Shown here in pieces: positions 9,885 through 18,282 of a stretch of 64,000 bases of DNA. The notes beneath the pieces were generated by a model. It was not told where the DNA came from, ran no database searches, and saw only the letters and a program-made list of their open reading frames with translations. How positions within the stretch are numbered: the first letter of the stretch is position 1; the number at the start of each line of letters is the position of its first letter. The DNA is from Bacteroides sp. GM023. GTDB lineage: Bacteria; Bacteroidota; Bacteroidia; Bacteroidales; Bacteroidaceae. The stretch is from NCBI RefSeq assembly GCF_014750685.1, contig NZ_JAAXGE010000005.1, positions 434,001 to 498,000 of the forward strand. The letters are read 5' to 3'. The position numbers and the translations under genes are program-made.

Positions 9885-11225
9885 TTATTCCACAGGAATA
9901 TCCTTATTGACATTTTTGCAACCTACCAGGCCGTAGAACAGCAGATAAGCAAGAGCAGCGATAATCAGCCAGTAGCTAGCCATGTAACCGGCAGAGTCAG
10001 AAATACTTTGTTGGATCAATGGCAATACACCACCACCGACAACCATCATCATAAAGATACCGGAAGCCTGTGCTGTATATTTTCCCAATCCTTCTACAGC
10101 AAGGTTGAAGATACCACCCCACATTACAGAAGTACAAAGACCGCAAAGTACAAGGAACAGTGCGCTGACAGGAACCTGAGCCATCATAAAGCCTTCACCT
10201 ACAGTGTAACCCGGCATTGAAACCGTAACATCTTTCGGAGTGAAGATAGCAATCAATACGAAAATGATAGCAGTAGCAGAAACAACGATCAACTGTGCAC
10301 GGCTTGAAACCTTGCCGCTGATAGCACTACTTGCAGTACGTCCCACAAGCATCAACAGCCAGTAGATAGCAGCGATTGCACCACCGATGGCAGCACCGTT
10401 CATCATGATTCCGGCACCCTTGTCACTTGCGTCGGCAAGATAGAAGTTCAAAGTACCCGGGATACCGATTTCGATACCTACATAGATAAAGATACCAATC
10501 ACACCCAATACAGTATGACGGAAACTCCAGGGACTGTGAGAGAATTTTTCCTTCTTCACGCCACCTTTCTGAAGGTGAGGTTCGGGGATAGCAACAAAAG
10601 AGATGATGATAAATGCAGCAACAAACACACCCATTGCAACGAACAGGAGAGGAGCAACGTCCGACATAGCTGTTCTGTCAGTAACAGTACCGATCAAAGC
10701 ACCTACGAAAAGCGGAGTCAATGTACCAGACAAAGAATTAAGAGCTCCACCTGTCTGAATCAACTGGTTACCTTTGTTACCACCGCCACCAAGAAGATTC
10801 AACATCGGGTTAACTACTGTGTTAAGCATACAAACGCAGAAACCGCAGATGAATGCACCCAGCAGATAAATGACGAAGTTCAATTTGATAACATACTCAC
10901 CGAATGCGAATACTTCGGCACCTGCTCCGAATAAGCTGGAGAGATACTGTGTGAACAAACCGAGGAAACCTACTGCCATTGCAATCAATGCAGTCTTCTT
11001 GTAACCGATCTTAACGAGCATGTTACCGGCAGGAATTCCCATAAACAGATATGCCAGGAAGTTCATCATATTTCCCATCATACCTAAAGTGTTCGAACCC
11101 GCATATTCATTTCTCCAAATCGTACCGAAAGGAGCAGCGAGGTTTGTAACGAAAGAGATCATCGCAAAGATGAAGAACATCGTAATAATTGCGACGAGAT
11201 TACCGTTCTTTTTTTCTTGTGTCAT
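9885..11225 (-). CDS. Glucose/galactose proton symporter, FucP family
   Basis: Inner-membrane major facilitator of the fucose-galactose-glucose:H+ symporter family, 446 residues with about twelve hydrophobic segments. The N-terminal region with TNLAAPFGTIWRNEY and the motif GYKKTALI resembles Bacteroides glucose/galactose transporters (GluP-type). Placed between galM and galK, it most likely imports galactose for the pathway. A 52-bp gap separates it from galM and no promoter was seen there, so the three genes are probably one transcript. Exact sugar preference cannot be read from sequence. Confidence 0.9.
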   Translation of the reverse strand: MTQEKKNGNLVAIITMFFIFAMISFVTNLAAPFGTIWRNEYAGSNTLGMMGNMMNFLAYLFMGIPAGNMLVKIGYKKTALIAMAVGFLGLFTQYLSSLFGAGAEVFAFGEYVIKLNFVIYLLGAFICGFCVCMLNTVVNPMLNLLGGGGNKGNQLIQTGGALNSLSGTLTPLFVGALIGTVTDRTAMSDVAPLLFVAMGVFVAAFIIISFVAIPEPHLQKGGVKKEKFSHSPWSFRHTVLGVIGIFIYVGIEIGIPGTLNFYLADASDKGAGIMMNGAAIGGAIAAIYWLLMLVGRTASSAISGKVSSRAQLIVVSATAIIFVLIAIFTPKDVTVSMPGYTVGEGFMMAQVPVSALFLVLCGLCTSVMWGGIFNLAVEGLGKYTAQASGIFMMMVVGGGVLPLIQQSISDSAGYMASYWLIIAALAYLLFYGLVGCKNVNKDIPVE

Positions 11226-11277
11226 GGTTCAAAAAAAATGTTAGTTTATAAAATTAGGTTAGTTATTTACTTGATTA

Positions 11278-12375
11278 TTATTCTTCTACCGCAAATTTGT
11301 AGACAGTGATTTGCTGGTATTCATCACCCGGCAGCAAAGTAGCCGATGGGAAATGAGGTTTGTTCGGCGTATCCGGGAAACACTGTGCTTCGAAGCAGAT
11401 AGCGCTTCTTGCAGGGAATGTGGCACCGTGGGCACCTTCGAATCCGTTGAGCCAGTTACCAGTGTAAAGCTGTACGCCGGCTTCGGTAGTATACACTTCC
11501 ATGATACGTCCGCTTTCCGGGTCTTTGCAAGTGGCAGCCAAGTCGAGCGAACCGCTTTCAATCTTATTCAGTACATAACAGTGGTCATATCCCGCGCCAA
11601 ATACCAATTGCTGGAATTTGTCATCGATACGTTCGCCTACGGTATGCGGAGTACGGAAATCCATTGGAGTGCCTTCTACTTTGGCAATTTCTCCTGTCGG
11701 GATAGAAACTTCGTCGATGGGCGTATAGAAATCAGCGTTGATAGTAACAATGTGATTGTTGACAGTAGGAGTAGGGGTGGCGATGCCGGCGAGATTGAAG
11801 AAACCGTGGTTAGTCAGATTTACCACTGTAGCTTTGTCGGTTGTAGCACGATATTCGATAGTCAGTGCATTTACTTCGTTTTCCAACCGATAGGTCATTT
11901 CTACTTCGAGATTACCGGGGAAACCCTCTTCGCCGTCTTCAGAAACATAGTTGAATTGTACTGTACTCTCATCAATTTGGATAGCATCCCAAACGCGGGC
12001 GTGGAAACCAGTAGGGCCACCATGCAGGGAGTTAGGTCCGTTATTGATGGTGAGTTCGTGCTCTTCGCCGAATAGAGTGAATTTACCCTTGGCGATACGG
12101 TTGCCATAGCGTCCGATAGTCGTACTCAGGAAAGGTTCCGGGCTGTTGACTACATGGTCAATGCTGTCGTGTCCGAGAATCACATTAGCATACTTACCGT
12201 TTTTGTCCGGTACCATAATAGAAAGAATGGCGCATCCGTAATTGGTTACAGCTACTTCCATTCCCTTTGTGTTTTTGAGGATAAATAAATCTGTTTTCTT
12301 ATCGTTTATCTCCTTTTGAAAATCTTCACGGCTGAGCCCTGAAAGATTCCCTTCTGTTGGGAATGTGTTATTCAT
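11278..12375 (-). CDS. galM: Aldose 1-epimerase (galactose mutarotase)
   Basis: Interconverts the alpha and beta anomers of galactose so that galactokinase can act. I chose the ATG at 12375 (MNNTFPTEG, 365 residues); the longer frame would add nine residues with no family match. Visible family motifs: GRYGNRIAKGKF, the substrate-binding region NNGPNSLHGG with its histidine, LTNHGFFNLAG with the second conserved histidine, and ARSAICFEAQCFPD carrying the catalytic glutamate. No signal peptide, so cytoplasmic. First gene of the galactose operon. I found no exact TAnnTTTG upstream, so its promoter is unresolved. Confidence 0.94.
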   Translation of the reverse strand: MNNTFPTEGNLSGLSREDFQKEINDKKTDLFILKNTKGMEVAVTNYGCAILSIMVPDKNGKYANVILGHDSIDHVVNSPEPFLSTTIGRYGNRIAKGKFTLFGEEHELTINNGPNSLHGGPTGFHARVWDAIQIDESTVQFNYVSEDGEEGFPGNLEVEMTYRLENEVNALTIEYRATTDKATVVNLTNHGFFNLAGIATPTPTVNNHIVTINADFYTPIDEVSIPTGEIAKVEGTPMDFRTPHTVGERIDDKFQQLVFGAGYDHCYVLNKIESGSLDLAATCKDPESGRIMEVYTTEAGVQLYTGNWLNGFEGAHGATFPARSAICFEAQCFPDTPNKPHFPSATLLPGDEYQQITVYKFAVEE

Positions 12376-12693
12376 GTCTGGTATTATTAAAATTTCCTGC
12401 AAATAAAAGGAAATTCTTTCTTACTCACAAATTATTCCGACTAAATATAAGCGGTGGTTTAGGAAAGTTTAGCTTTCTTACTTTATGTTCCTTTTCGGGA
12501 AAGAGTAATTGCTTGTATTCGCTACAATATTGGATAAAAAACATTAAATACCCCATTTTTTGTTCCTGTTTATACCAAATAAGAATAGAAAGCGGGAACT
12601 TTTCTATTTTGACGTTGTTCTAATTCTCCAAGCTGAACGTACGTAGAAAAAATAGACTTGGAAAAAATTATAAACATTTATTTTTTAATAGAC
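12376..12693. other. Non-coding region between galM and the fimbrial operon
   Basis: AT-rich divergent spacer of 318 bp. It must hold promoters for both operons, but no exact TAnnTTTG was found on either strand; CTATTTTG near 12606 comes closest on the plus strand. A short palindrome ACGTACGT lies near 12638. I looked for paired inverted repeats that could mark an invertible promoter and found none. Confidence 0.5.
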
Positions 12694-13911
12694 ATGAAAA
12701 TTAAACAGCTATTATTGGCAGGAGTTGCAGGAATGTTCCTATTCTCTTGCAGTGACAAAGACGATGTCTCTGTTGCACAGAACGAAATAAAATCTCTTTC
12801 AGTATCATTGAGCGGAATCAAAAGTGAAGTCGGTTCGAGAGCATCTTCTCCAACGGATATCATCACATCGAGCGTAAAGGATGTGAACAGTGTCCTGATA
12901 AATCTGACTGATGTCAATGGCAAGATCATTACTTCCAAATCAGTGATAAAAGATGATATCGCCAACTCAGACTGGAATAAACTGATAGATCCCACCCTGG
13001 GATTGAAGTTCATCAATATTCCTCAATCTGTTTCTAAAGTGTATGTTTACGGTAATCCGGGAAATGCCGTAAAAGATAATGTAGTCAATACCAAACTAGC
13101 CGAGCAGCAGGGTAGTGCAGTACTTTATTACGGAATGGACGACGATCTGACACCTATTGTTGACGAACCAATCAACCCGACTCCGACAGCCGGAAAGACT
13201 TATACGGCAAACGTCACCATAGCACCGATTGTAGCCCGTATGCAAATCACTAAAATCTCTTTCAAGAATGCAGGCAGCTTTGACTTCACCCGTTCTATCG
13301 ACGGAGTAAACAAGAAAGCCACTGTTACATGGACACAGTTCACTGGAAACGTGAAAGGTATTTATATGAATAACTTCTATAACCTTTTCAATCAACCGGG
13401 AACATTGGACAACCTGCTGCTAAACTCGACTGCCGAAGGACATATTCTACAAGGAATGTGGACATTTGACAACAGACCGATTATCGACGCAGCTTCCTTT
13501 GCCAGCTATGCCATTTACAACTCGGCAGATGATACTTATGGTAATCTTCCACTCGACCTGGCCGGCAAATGCTATGCCTTTAACTTCTTCCCGGGCACAG
13601 CTATACCGCAACTGCATCTTGACCTTGCCGACTTGGTAATTGGCGACCTCGCATCCTCCGATCCGGAAGTGTTCAACCCCGAACTGGCAAACAGCGCTCG
13701 TTTCGCCAACATCGTGAAATATTACAAAAGTATAAATACCGAATTAACGGCTGCTGACTTTAAACCCGGTACACTTTATAACATGGAAATCGAATTGATA
13801 CCGATGTTGGACAATGACCTGGGTAATATACAATATAATGTATTGGTACATGTCACTGTTGCCCCGTGGAATGAAGAAACAATAACCCCGGGATTCGACT
13901 TGGAACAGTAA
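12694..13911 (+). CDS. Fimbrillin-family lipoprotein, candidate major pilin of type V fimbria
   Basis: Probably the stalk subunit of a type V pilus, by its position ahead of the FimB/Mfa2-like anchor. The start at 12694 gives a lipoprotein signal with lipobox LFSC (Cys19); the longer frame adds twelve residues before it. Arg49 in VGSRASS lies where related pilins are cut by a trypsin-like protease during assembly. The C-terminus APWNEETITPG matches the end of the next gene product (KPWDEETIRPG). Length is 405 residues, similar to FimA/Mfa1 proteins. No detailed homology could be computed; the fimbrillin call rests on architecture, motifs and operon context. Confidence 0.8.
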   Translation: MKIKQLLLAGVAGMFLFSCSDKDDVSVAQNEIKSLSVSLSGIKSEVGSRASSPTDIITSSVKDVNSVLINLTDVNGKIITSKSVIKDDIANSDWNKLIDPTLGLKFINIPQSVSKVYVYGNPGNAVKDNVVNTKLAEQQGSAVLYYGMDDDLTPIVDEPINPTPTAGKTYTANVTIAPIVARMQITKISFKNAGSFDFTRSIDGVNKKATVTWTQFTGNVKGIYMNNFYNLFNQPGTLDNLLLNSTAEGHILQGMWTFDNRPIIDAASFASYAIYNSADDTYGNLPLDLAGKCYAFNFFPGTAIPQLHLDLADLVIGDLASSDPEVFNPELANSARFANIVKYYKSINTELTAADFKPGTLYNMEIELIPMLDNDLGNIQYNVLVHVTVAPWNEETITPGFDLEQ

Positions 13912-13938
13912 GCTTCGGCAGAACCATAAACAAAAAAT

Positions 13939-14811
13939 ATGAAGAAGGTGATAATGCTGTACACCTTGTTGCTGGTAACGGTGACAGGGTGTATAAAAGA
14001 AAATCTGGATGATTGTGAGACAATTTTGTACTTCGACTATCTGGGTGACGGAACACGGGATATCTTTCTTCAGAAAATAGAAAAGGTGGATATGTACATA
14101 TACAATGAAAACAACGTATGTGTGCAGAAAACTGCCCTCGATAAGAGCGAGCTGCATCGCCAACAGGGCACCACCTTGACTTTGCCAAGCGGTCAATATC
14201 ATGTTGTTTGTTGGGGGAACTCCCTTAGCGATACGCGGATAAATGAAGGTGCTTCACCGAACGAAAATCTTGTCGGAGCCCCCCATTACTTCACCAAAGA
14301 ACTGATAACGACGAATGACAGCCTGTATTTTGGAGAAAAGGAGATTATAATACGTAATGAAAACTATCAGGTAGACACCGTTCTCTTCAGCAGCGCACAT
14401 ATCAAGATGCTTGTAGAATTGGAAGGACTTGATATCAGCGATACACGAACGGCAGTTTCGCCCGTCAGTATAGAAATGGGGAACTTGAGCCCGACAGTGG
14501 ATTTCGCCAAATCGTTTTCGAAAGAACAAATCTCTTATTACCCGGTGCTTAATTATAATTCCGGCACACAAAAGTTTGGCGCGAAGTTCAACGTGTTACG
14601 ATTTAATAATGAGAATGAAGTAAATCTTCAATTGTACAATACACAGAGCAATGAAAAACTGTACACCCTGCAATTGAAAGACTTCATGAAGGAAAATGAC
14701 ATTACCGTAGACGGTATCAATGAAGTGACGGTAGGAATCCGTATCCGTTTCAATGGAACCGCCATAACAGTAAAACCCTGGGACGAAGAAACGATCAGAC
14801 CGGGGCAATAA
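13939..14811 (+). CDS. FimB/Mfa2-family fimbrial anchor lipoprotein
   Basis: In the FimB/Mfa2 family this subunit fixes the pilus to the outer membrane and limits its length. Lipobox TVTGC (Cys18) is followed by the family-typical short cysteine-containing start DDCETILYFDY and the strand KVDMYIYNENNVC. The sequence GQYHVVCWGN is also characteristic. Unlike the four other lipoprotein subunits of the operon it has no basic cleavage-type motif near residue 50, as expected for a subunit that keeps its lipid anchor. 290 residues, usual for the family. It starts 27 bp after the first pilin gene. Confidence 0.88.
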   Translation: MKKVIMLYTLLLVTVTGCIKENLDDCETILYFDYLGDGTRDIFLQKIEKVDMYIYNENNVCVQKTALDKSELHRQQGTTLTLPSGQYHVVCWGNSLSDTRINEGASPNENLVGAPHYFTKELITTNDSLYFGEKEIIIRNENYQVDTVLFSSAHIKMLVELEGLDISDTRTAVSPVSIEMGNLSPTVDFAKSFSKEQISYYPVLNYNSGTQKFGAKFNVLRFNNENEVNLQLYNTQSNEKLYTLQLKDFMKENDITVDGINEVTVGIRIRFNGTAITVKPWDEETIRPGQ

Positions 14812-14825
14812 CCCCAACATAGAAT

Positions 14826-16271
14826 ATGAAACTAATAGTAAAATATCGGCTCTGTTTACAGATGTTTATTCTCGCACTCTTTCTTTATTCATGTAGTGAG
14901 AGCGAGACTCCGGTATCAGATGCAACCCATAATCAGGCTCGACTTAATTTTCTGATTAGTACCACACCGAAAGAAGATGTGCTGACCAAAGGAAATGACG
15001 GCAGTTTCTCCAGTCTTGCGCTTTATATATTCAATAAAGCTGATGGATATTGCGAGTATTCCGAACTGATTCCGGAATTTACTCCGCAAAGGCTGCAGGA
15101 GCTATCACGTTCAGTCAATGTATCACCGCAAACAAAAATCATTTATGCAATAGCCAATTACAATGACCCGGACAAGACATTTTCTATTCCTATTGCTACC
15201 GACCTGACAATGGAGCAACTGGAAAGCCTGACCGTGTCCGGCAGTGGCTTCAGTGACAACAGTATCCTGATGATTGGAAAAAAAGAAGTTCCGATTAACA
15301 GCGAATACGTCGTTGCCGAAATTCCGATGGAACGGCTGGCTGCCCGACTGGACATCTATATGTTCAAGAATCAAGGATTGGAACAGTCTACTGTCACAGT
15401 GACCTCGATTGAATTTGTCAACCAGGTACTCAATACCTATGCCAGCCCGGAAAGCATGGCTATGCCCGCAACTGTCCAATTGCAAAATGTAACCTTTCCG
15501 ATTACTGAAAACGGAACCCTGCAACCCATGCCATCTGATTTGTCGGAAATTGTTCCGGCGAATGCTAATGCTTCGTTCTATACGTACCGGAATATCGTTT
15601 CCGGCGGTAAACCGGATGCAAATACCCCCTATATCCGTATAACGGCCTTATTTAATGGGATAAGTTATACATACCGGGGTTATCTCACAGACCAGGGACA
15701 GACTGCCAACAAATACAGCCTGCTGCATAATACGGTTTATCGCGTGATGGCTATGCTCGACCATCCTGACAATCAGTTGATAATCAAAACAACTCCTTAT
15801 CCATGGAGCGTTGTATCTTCCGAAATTGGGCATGAAGTGAAGGAAGGCGACTATCGTCTCCTGCCTTTCAATGGCAACGATGCCGGAGCTACTACCGGAG
15901 TCGTGCAATTCCCGTATATATGGAATGGCGAAGCCCGCAATGAAACCTCTTACGCTGATTATAATTTCAGCCTGACAGCACCTACAGGTGCCGTATGGAC
16001 TGCCACATTAACCAATGGCCTTGACTTTGCGTTTGGAACCGACGGCTCTGTTGCCGGAACTCCGGCTGTTTCCAAAGGAATAGCCCGGGATGCTGCTTAT
16101 GAAATAAAAATAGGCGCTACCAAACCCTGGAATGGAACCGCAAGGCGCACGATGTTCTATATCACCGTAGACGGTGCGAAACTAAAAATTAATCCGTTGC
16201 AGAATGGCGTCCGCCAATTTCCGGGCGATAACGATACAGATATATTAATCAGTCAAACTGAATATAAATAG
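14826..16271 (+). CDS. Fimbrillin-like accessory lipoprotein
   Basis: Third gene of the fimbrial operon (14 bp after the anchor gene), in the FimC/Mfa3 position of Porphyromonas-type operons. Lipobox LYSC (Cys23), then a basic cleavage-type site at Lys55 in DVLTKGND just before the strand FSSLALYIFNKADGYC. The first 320 residues look like a fimbrillin fold ending at TPYPWSVV; an added C-terminal module of about 140 residues follows, rich in aromatic and acidic residues, ending LISQTEYK. Likely an accessory or adaptor pilin between stalk and tip. The module has no function I recognise. Confidence 0.75.
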   Translation: MKLIVKYRLCLQMFILALFLYSCSESETPVSDATHNQARLNFLISTTPKEDVLTKGNDGSFSSLALYIFNKADGYCEYSELIPEFTPQRLQELSRSVNVSPQTKIIYAIANYNDPDKTFSIPIATDLTMEQLESLTVSGSGFSDNSILMIGKKEVPINSEYVVAEIPMERLAARLDIYMFKNQGLEQSTVTVTSIEFVNQVLNTYASPESMAMPATVQLQNVTFPITENGTLQPMPSDLSEIVPANANASFYTYRNIVSGGKPDANTPYIRITALFNGISYTYRGYLTDQGQTANKYSLLHNTVYRVMAMLDHPDNQLIIKTTPYPWSVVSSEIGHEVKEGDYRLLPFNGNDAGATTGVVQFPYIWNGEARNETSYADYNFSLTAPTGAVWTATLTNGLDFAFGTDGSVAGTPAVSKGIARDAAYEIKIGATKPWNGTARRTMFYITVDGAKLKINPLQNGVRQFPGDNDTDILISQTEYK

Positions 16272-16279
16272 CTTGAATT

Positions 16280-18253
16280 ATGAAACAAAACAAACTATAT
16301 ATACTTCCGTTCATGCTCTTACTACTTTGGGGTATCACCTCTTGTGAGAGTGAATCTCCGGTGGAATCCGCCGGAGTAGCAGACGTGAACGGAATCACTC
16401 TGAAACTTTCCATCCCACGTCCAGTTGTTTCCAGGGCGGCAACTACGGAGGAAGCCGGCGAAGACGCGCTGAATGAGAACGCGATACAGACACTCGATGT
16501 TTTCATTTACCGGGAAGGAGCAGACGACTGTCTGTTCTACCAGCACTTCGCCCTTTCTCCGCAACTGACCGGAACCGGAGAACATCTGGAAGTACTGGAC
16601 GTGGCACAGGAAAGATTTGCATTGAATGTGAAACATACCGTCTACGTCATTGCCAACCATACGGCGACCATTCCCGAAGCCGGATTGACCCTTACCCAAT
16701 TGAAAGCATTGGCCGCCCCTGTATTGGATGCGGATAAAAAACAAGATACTTTCCTGATGGACGGCGAACAGGCGATGGTCTTGAATGACGGAATCATCAC
16801 CAACAAGGAGATTCCCGTCACCCTCCGGCGTGCTGCCGCCAAAATAAGGATCACGCTGAACTATGTGAACGGATTTACTCCGTTGGACGGTGAACAGCCT
16901 TCCAAGAAAATAGTAAACTATGCCGCTGACGGTTCATCCATTGCGCAAGGAGCAGTAATGCCCCCGCAGTTGCAAACCATGAATTCGTTTACCGCTCTCA
17001 ATACGGGTGCAGGATATAATGGACAATTTATCCTATATTCATATGCCAACGACTGGACGAAAGATACGAGCCGTGAAACGTATGTGCTCATCAACGTACC
17101 CGTAAAAGATGCGGATAGCCATGCGATAACGCAGAACTATTACCGGATACCGGTCAATTATCGTCTACCGGACGGAACTGCCGGACAGGAAGAAAGCCTC
17201 TATAAACTTGAACGCAATCATCTCTATGACATTCTGGTAAATATAGACAAGCAGGGAGATACCGATCCCCATTCTGCCGTGCAATTGAATGGCAGCTATA
17301 CCATACAAGACTGGACTACCCATGAAATTCTGGTATCCGTAGAAGGTGTCAACTTTATCTACGTGAAGGATACGAAGATTTCCATGCCCAACAGTACTCA
17401 ATTCACCACCACTTTCCAGTCCTCTACACCGGACGTGGAAATAAATAGTATAACTGTGAACGGAGTTTCCGTAGCCAATGGCAGCAAGGATATAAAAATC
17501 GTATCCACACCGAATGCGAAATCAGGAACCATCAGTATCACTAGCCCGCTTCCTGAAAATTTCCTGGCGAAAGAAATAACTTTCCAGGTAAAGAATGGAG
17601 TAGGGTTGACGCAAAAGGTTACCGTTTCACAATATCCGGCTTTATACCTTGGTTCCGATACATCTGCAGACGTACCCGGTGGAAGCGACGGACAGAACAA
17701 TACGAAAATGTATATCATAAACTCGTTTGTCGCCGACTTCTCTACGCTTCCCTATCCGGATGAATTTGATGAAGCGTTCGGTACCGGTTTCTCCCATTAC
17801 GACCCAGACCCTGCATTGGGAAAATCCTATGCCGACTATATACGTGACAATGCCGTGTTGGGCTATCCTTTGAGGGATAGTGAAGGAGCCAGTATCGATA
17901 CGGAAGAAAACAACCGGAGAATCTCTCCGCATATGATGCTTGCTTCGCAATATGGAACAACAACGGCGGATTCATATGCCAAATCAAGAATCAAATGCCG
18001 TGATTATGTGGAAAGAGACGCCACTACCGGCGAAACCTACTCCGACTGGCGTATGCCTACACAAGCGGAAATCTATATGATAGACATTCTGCAAAATGTC
18101 AAAGTCGCTGAAGTAAAAGCAATTTTGGAAGGACATTATTACTGGAGTTCAAATGCTGTCAGTGCCGTCCGTTTTATGGACCCCCGGGTGGGAAATGGAA
18201 ATAGTTTCGGTCCTCTGAACGCAGCCGTGCGCTGTGTCCGTGACATCCGGTAA
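16280..18253 (+). CDS. Large fimbrial subunit with C-terminal lectin-like domain, candidate tip adhesin
   Basis: A 657-residue lipoprotein (lipobox GITSC, Cys22) with the operon's cleavage-type motif at Arg52 in VVSRAATT and a fimbrillin-like start ALNENAIQTLDVFIYR. The N-terminal half resembles DUF4906-type fimbrial proteins. A beta-rich middle follows (residues about 350-455). The last 120 residues contain DWRMPTQAEI, YYWSSNAVSA and AAVRCVRD, the pattern of the Fibrobacter succinogenes major domain (C-type-lectin/formylglycine-enzyme-like fold). This layout suggests a fimbrial tip protein that binds a ligand. It starts eight bases after the previous gene. The ligand is unknown. Confidence 0.75.
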   Translation: MKQNKLYILPFMLLLLWGITSCESESPVESAGVADVNGITLKLSIPRPVVSRAATTEEAGEDALNENAIQTLDVFIYREGADDCLFYQHFALSPQLTGTGEHLEVLDVAQERFALNVKHTVYVIANHTATIPEAGLTLTQLKALAAPVLDADKKQDTFLMDGEQAMVLNDGIITNKEIPVTLRRAAAKIRITLNYVNGFTPLDGEQPSKKIVNYAADGSSIAQGAVMPPQLQTMNSFTALNTGAGYNGQFILYSYANDWTKDTSRETYVLINVPVKDADSHAITQNYYRIPVNYRLPDGTAGQEESLYKLERNHLYDILVNIDKQGDTDPHSAVQLNGSYTIQDWTTHEILVSVEGVNFIYVKDTKISMPNSTQFTTTFQSSTPDVEINSITVNGVSVANGSKDIKIVSTPNAKSGTISITSPLPENFLAKEITFQVKNGVGLTQKVTVSQYPALYLGSDTSADVPGGSDGQNNTKMYIINSFVADFSTLPYPDEFDEAFGTGFSHYDPDPALGKSYADYIRDNAVLGYPLRDSEGASIDTEENNRRISPHMMLASQYGTTTADSYAKSRIKCRDYVERDATTGETYSDWRMPTQAEIYMIDILQNVKVAEVKAILEGHYYWSSNAVSAVRFMDPRVGNGNSFGPLNAAVRCVRDIR

Positions 18254-18282
18254 CACAACAATTGGAATAAAATTAGAAATGT

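Noticed and set aside
11311..12075. 254-codon plus-strand frame inside galM
   Set aside because: Shadow frame of a well-supported gene, without any domain signal.
12376..12693. Invertible promoter for the fimbrial operon
   Set aside because: No paired inverted repeats flank the region and no recombinase gene is near.
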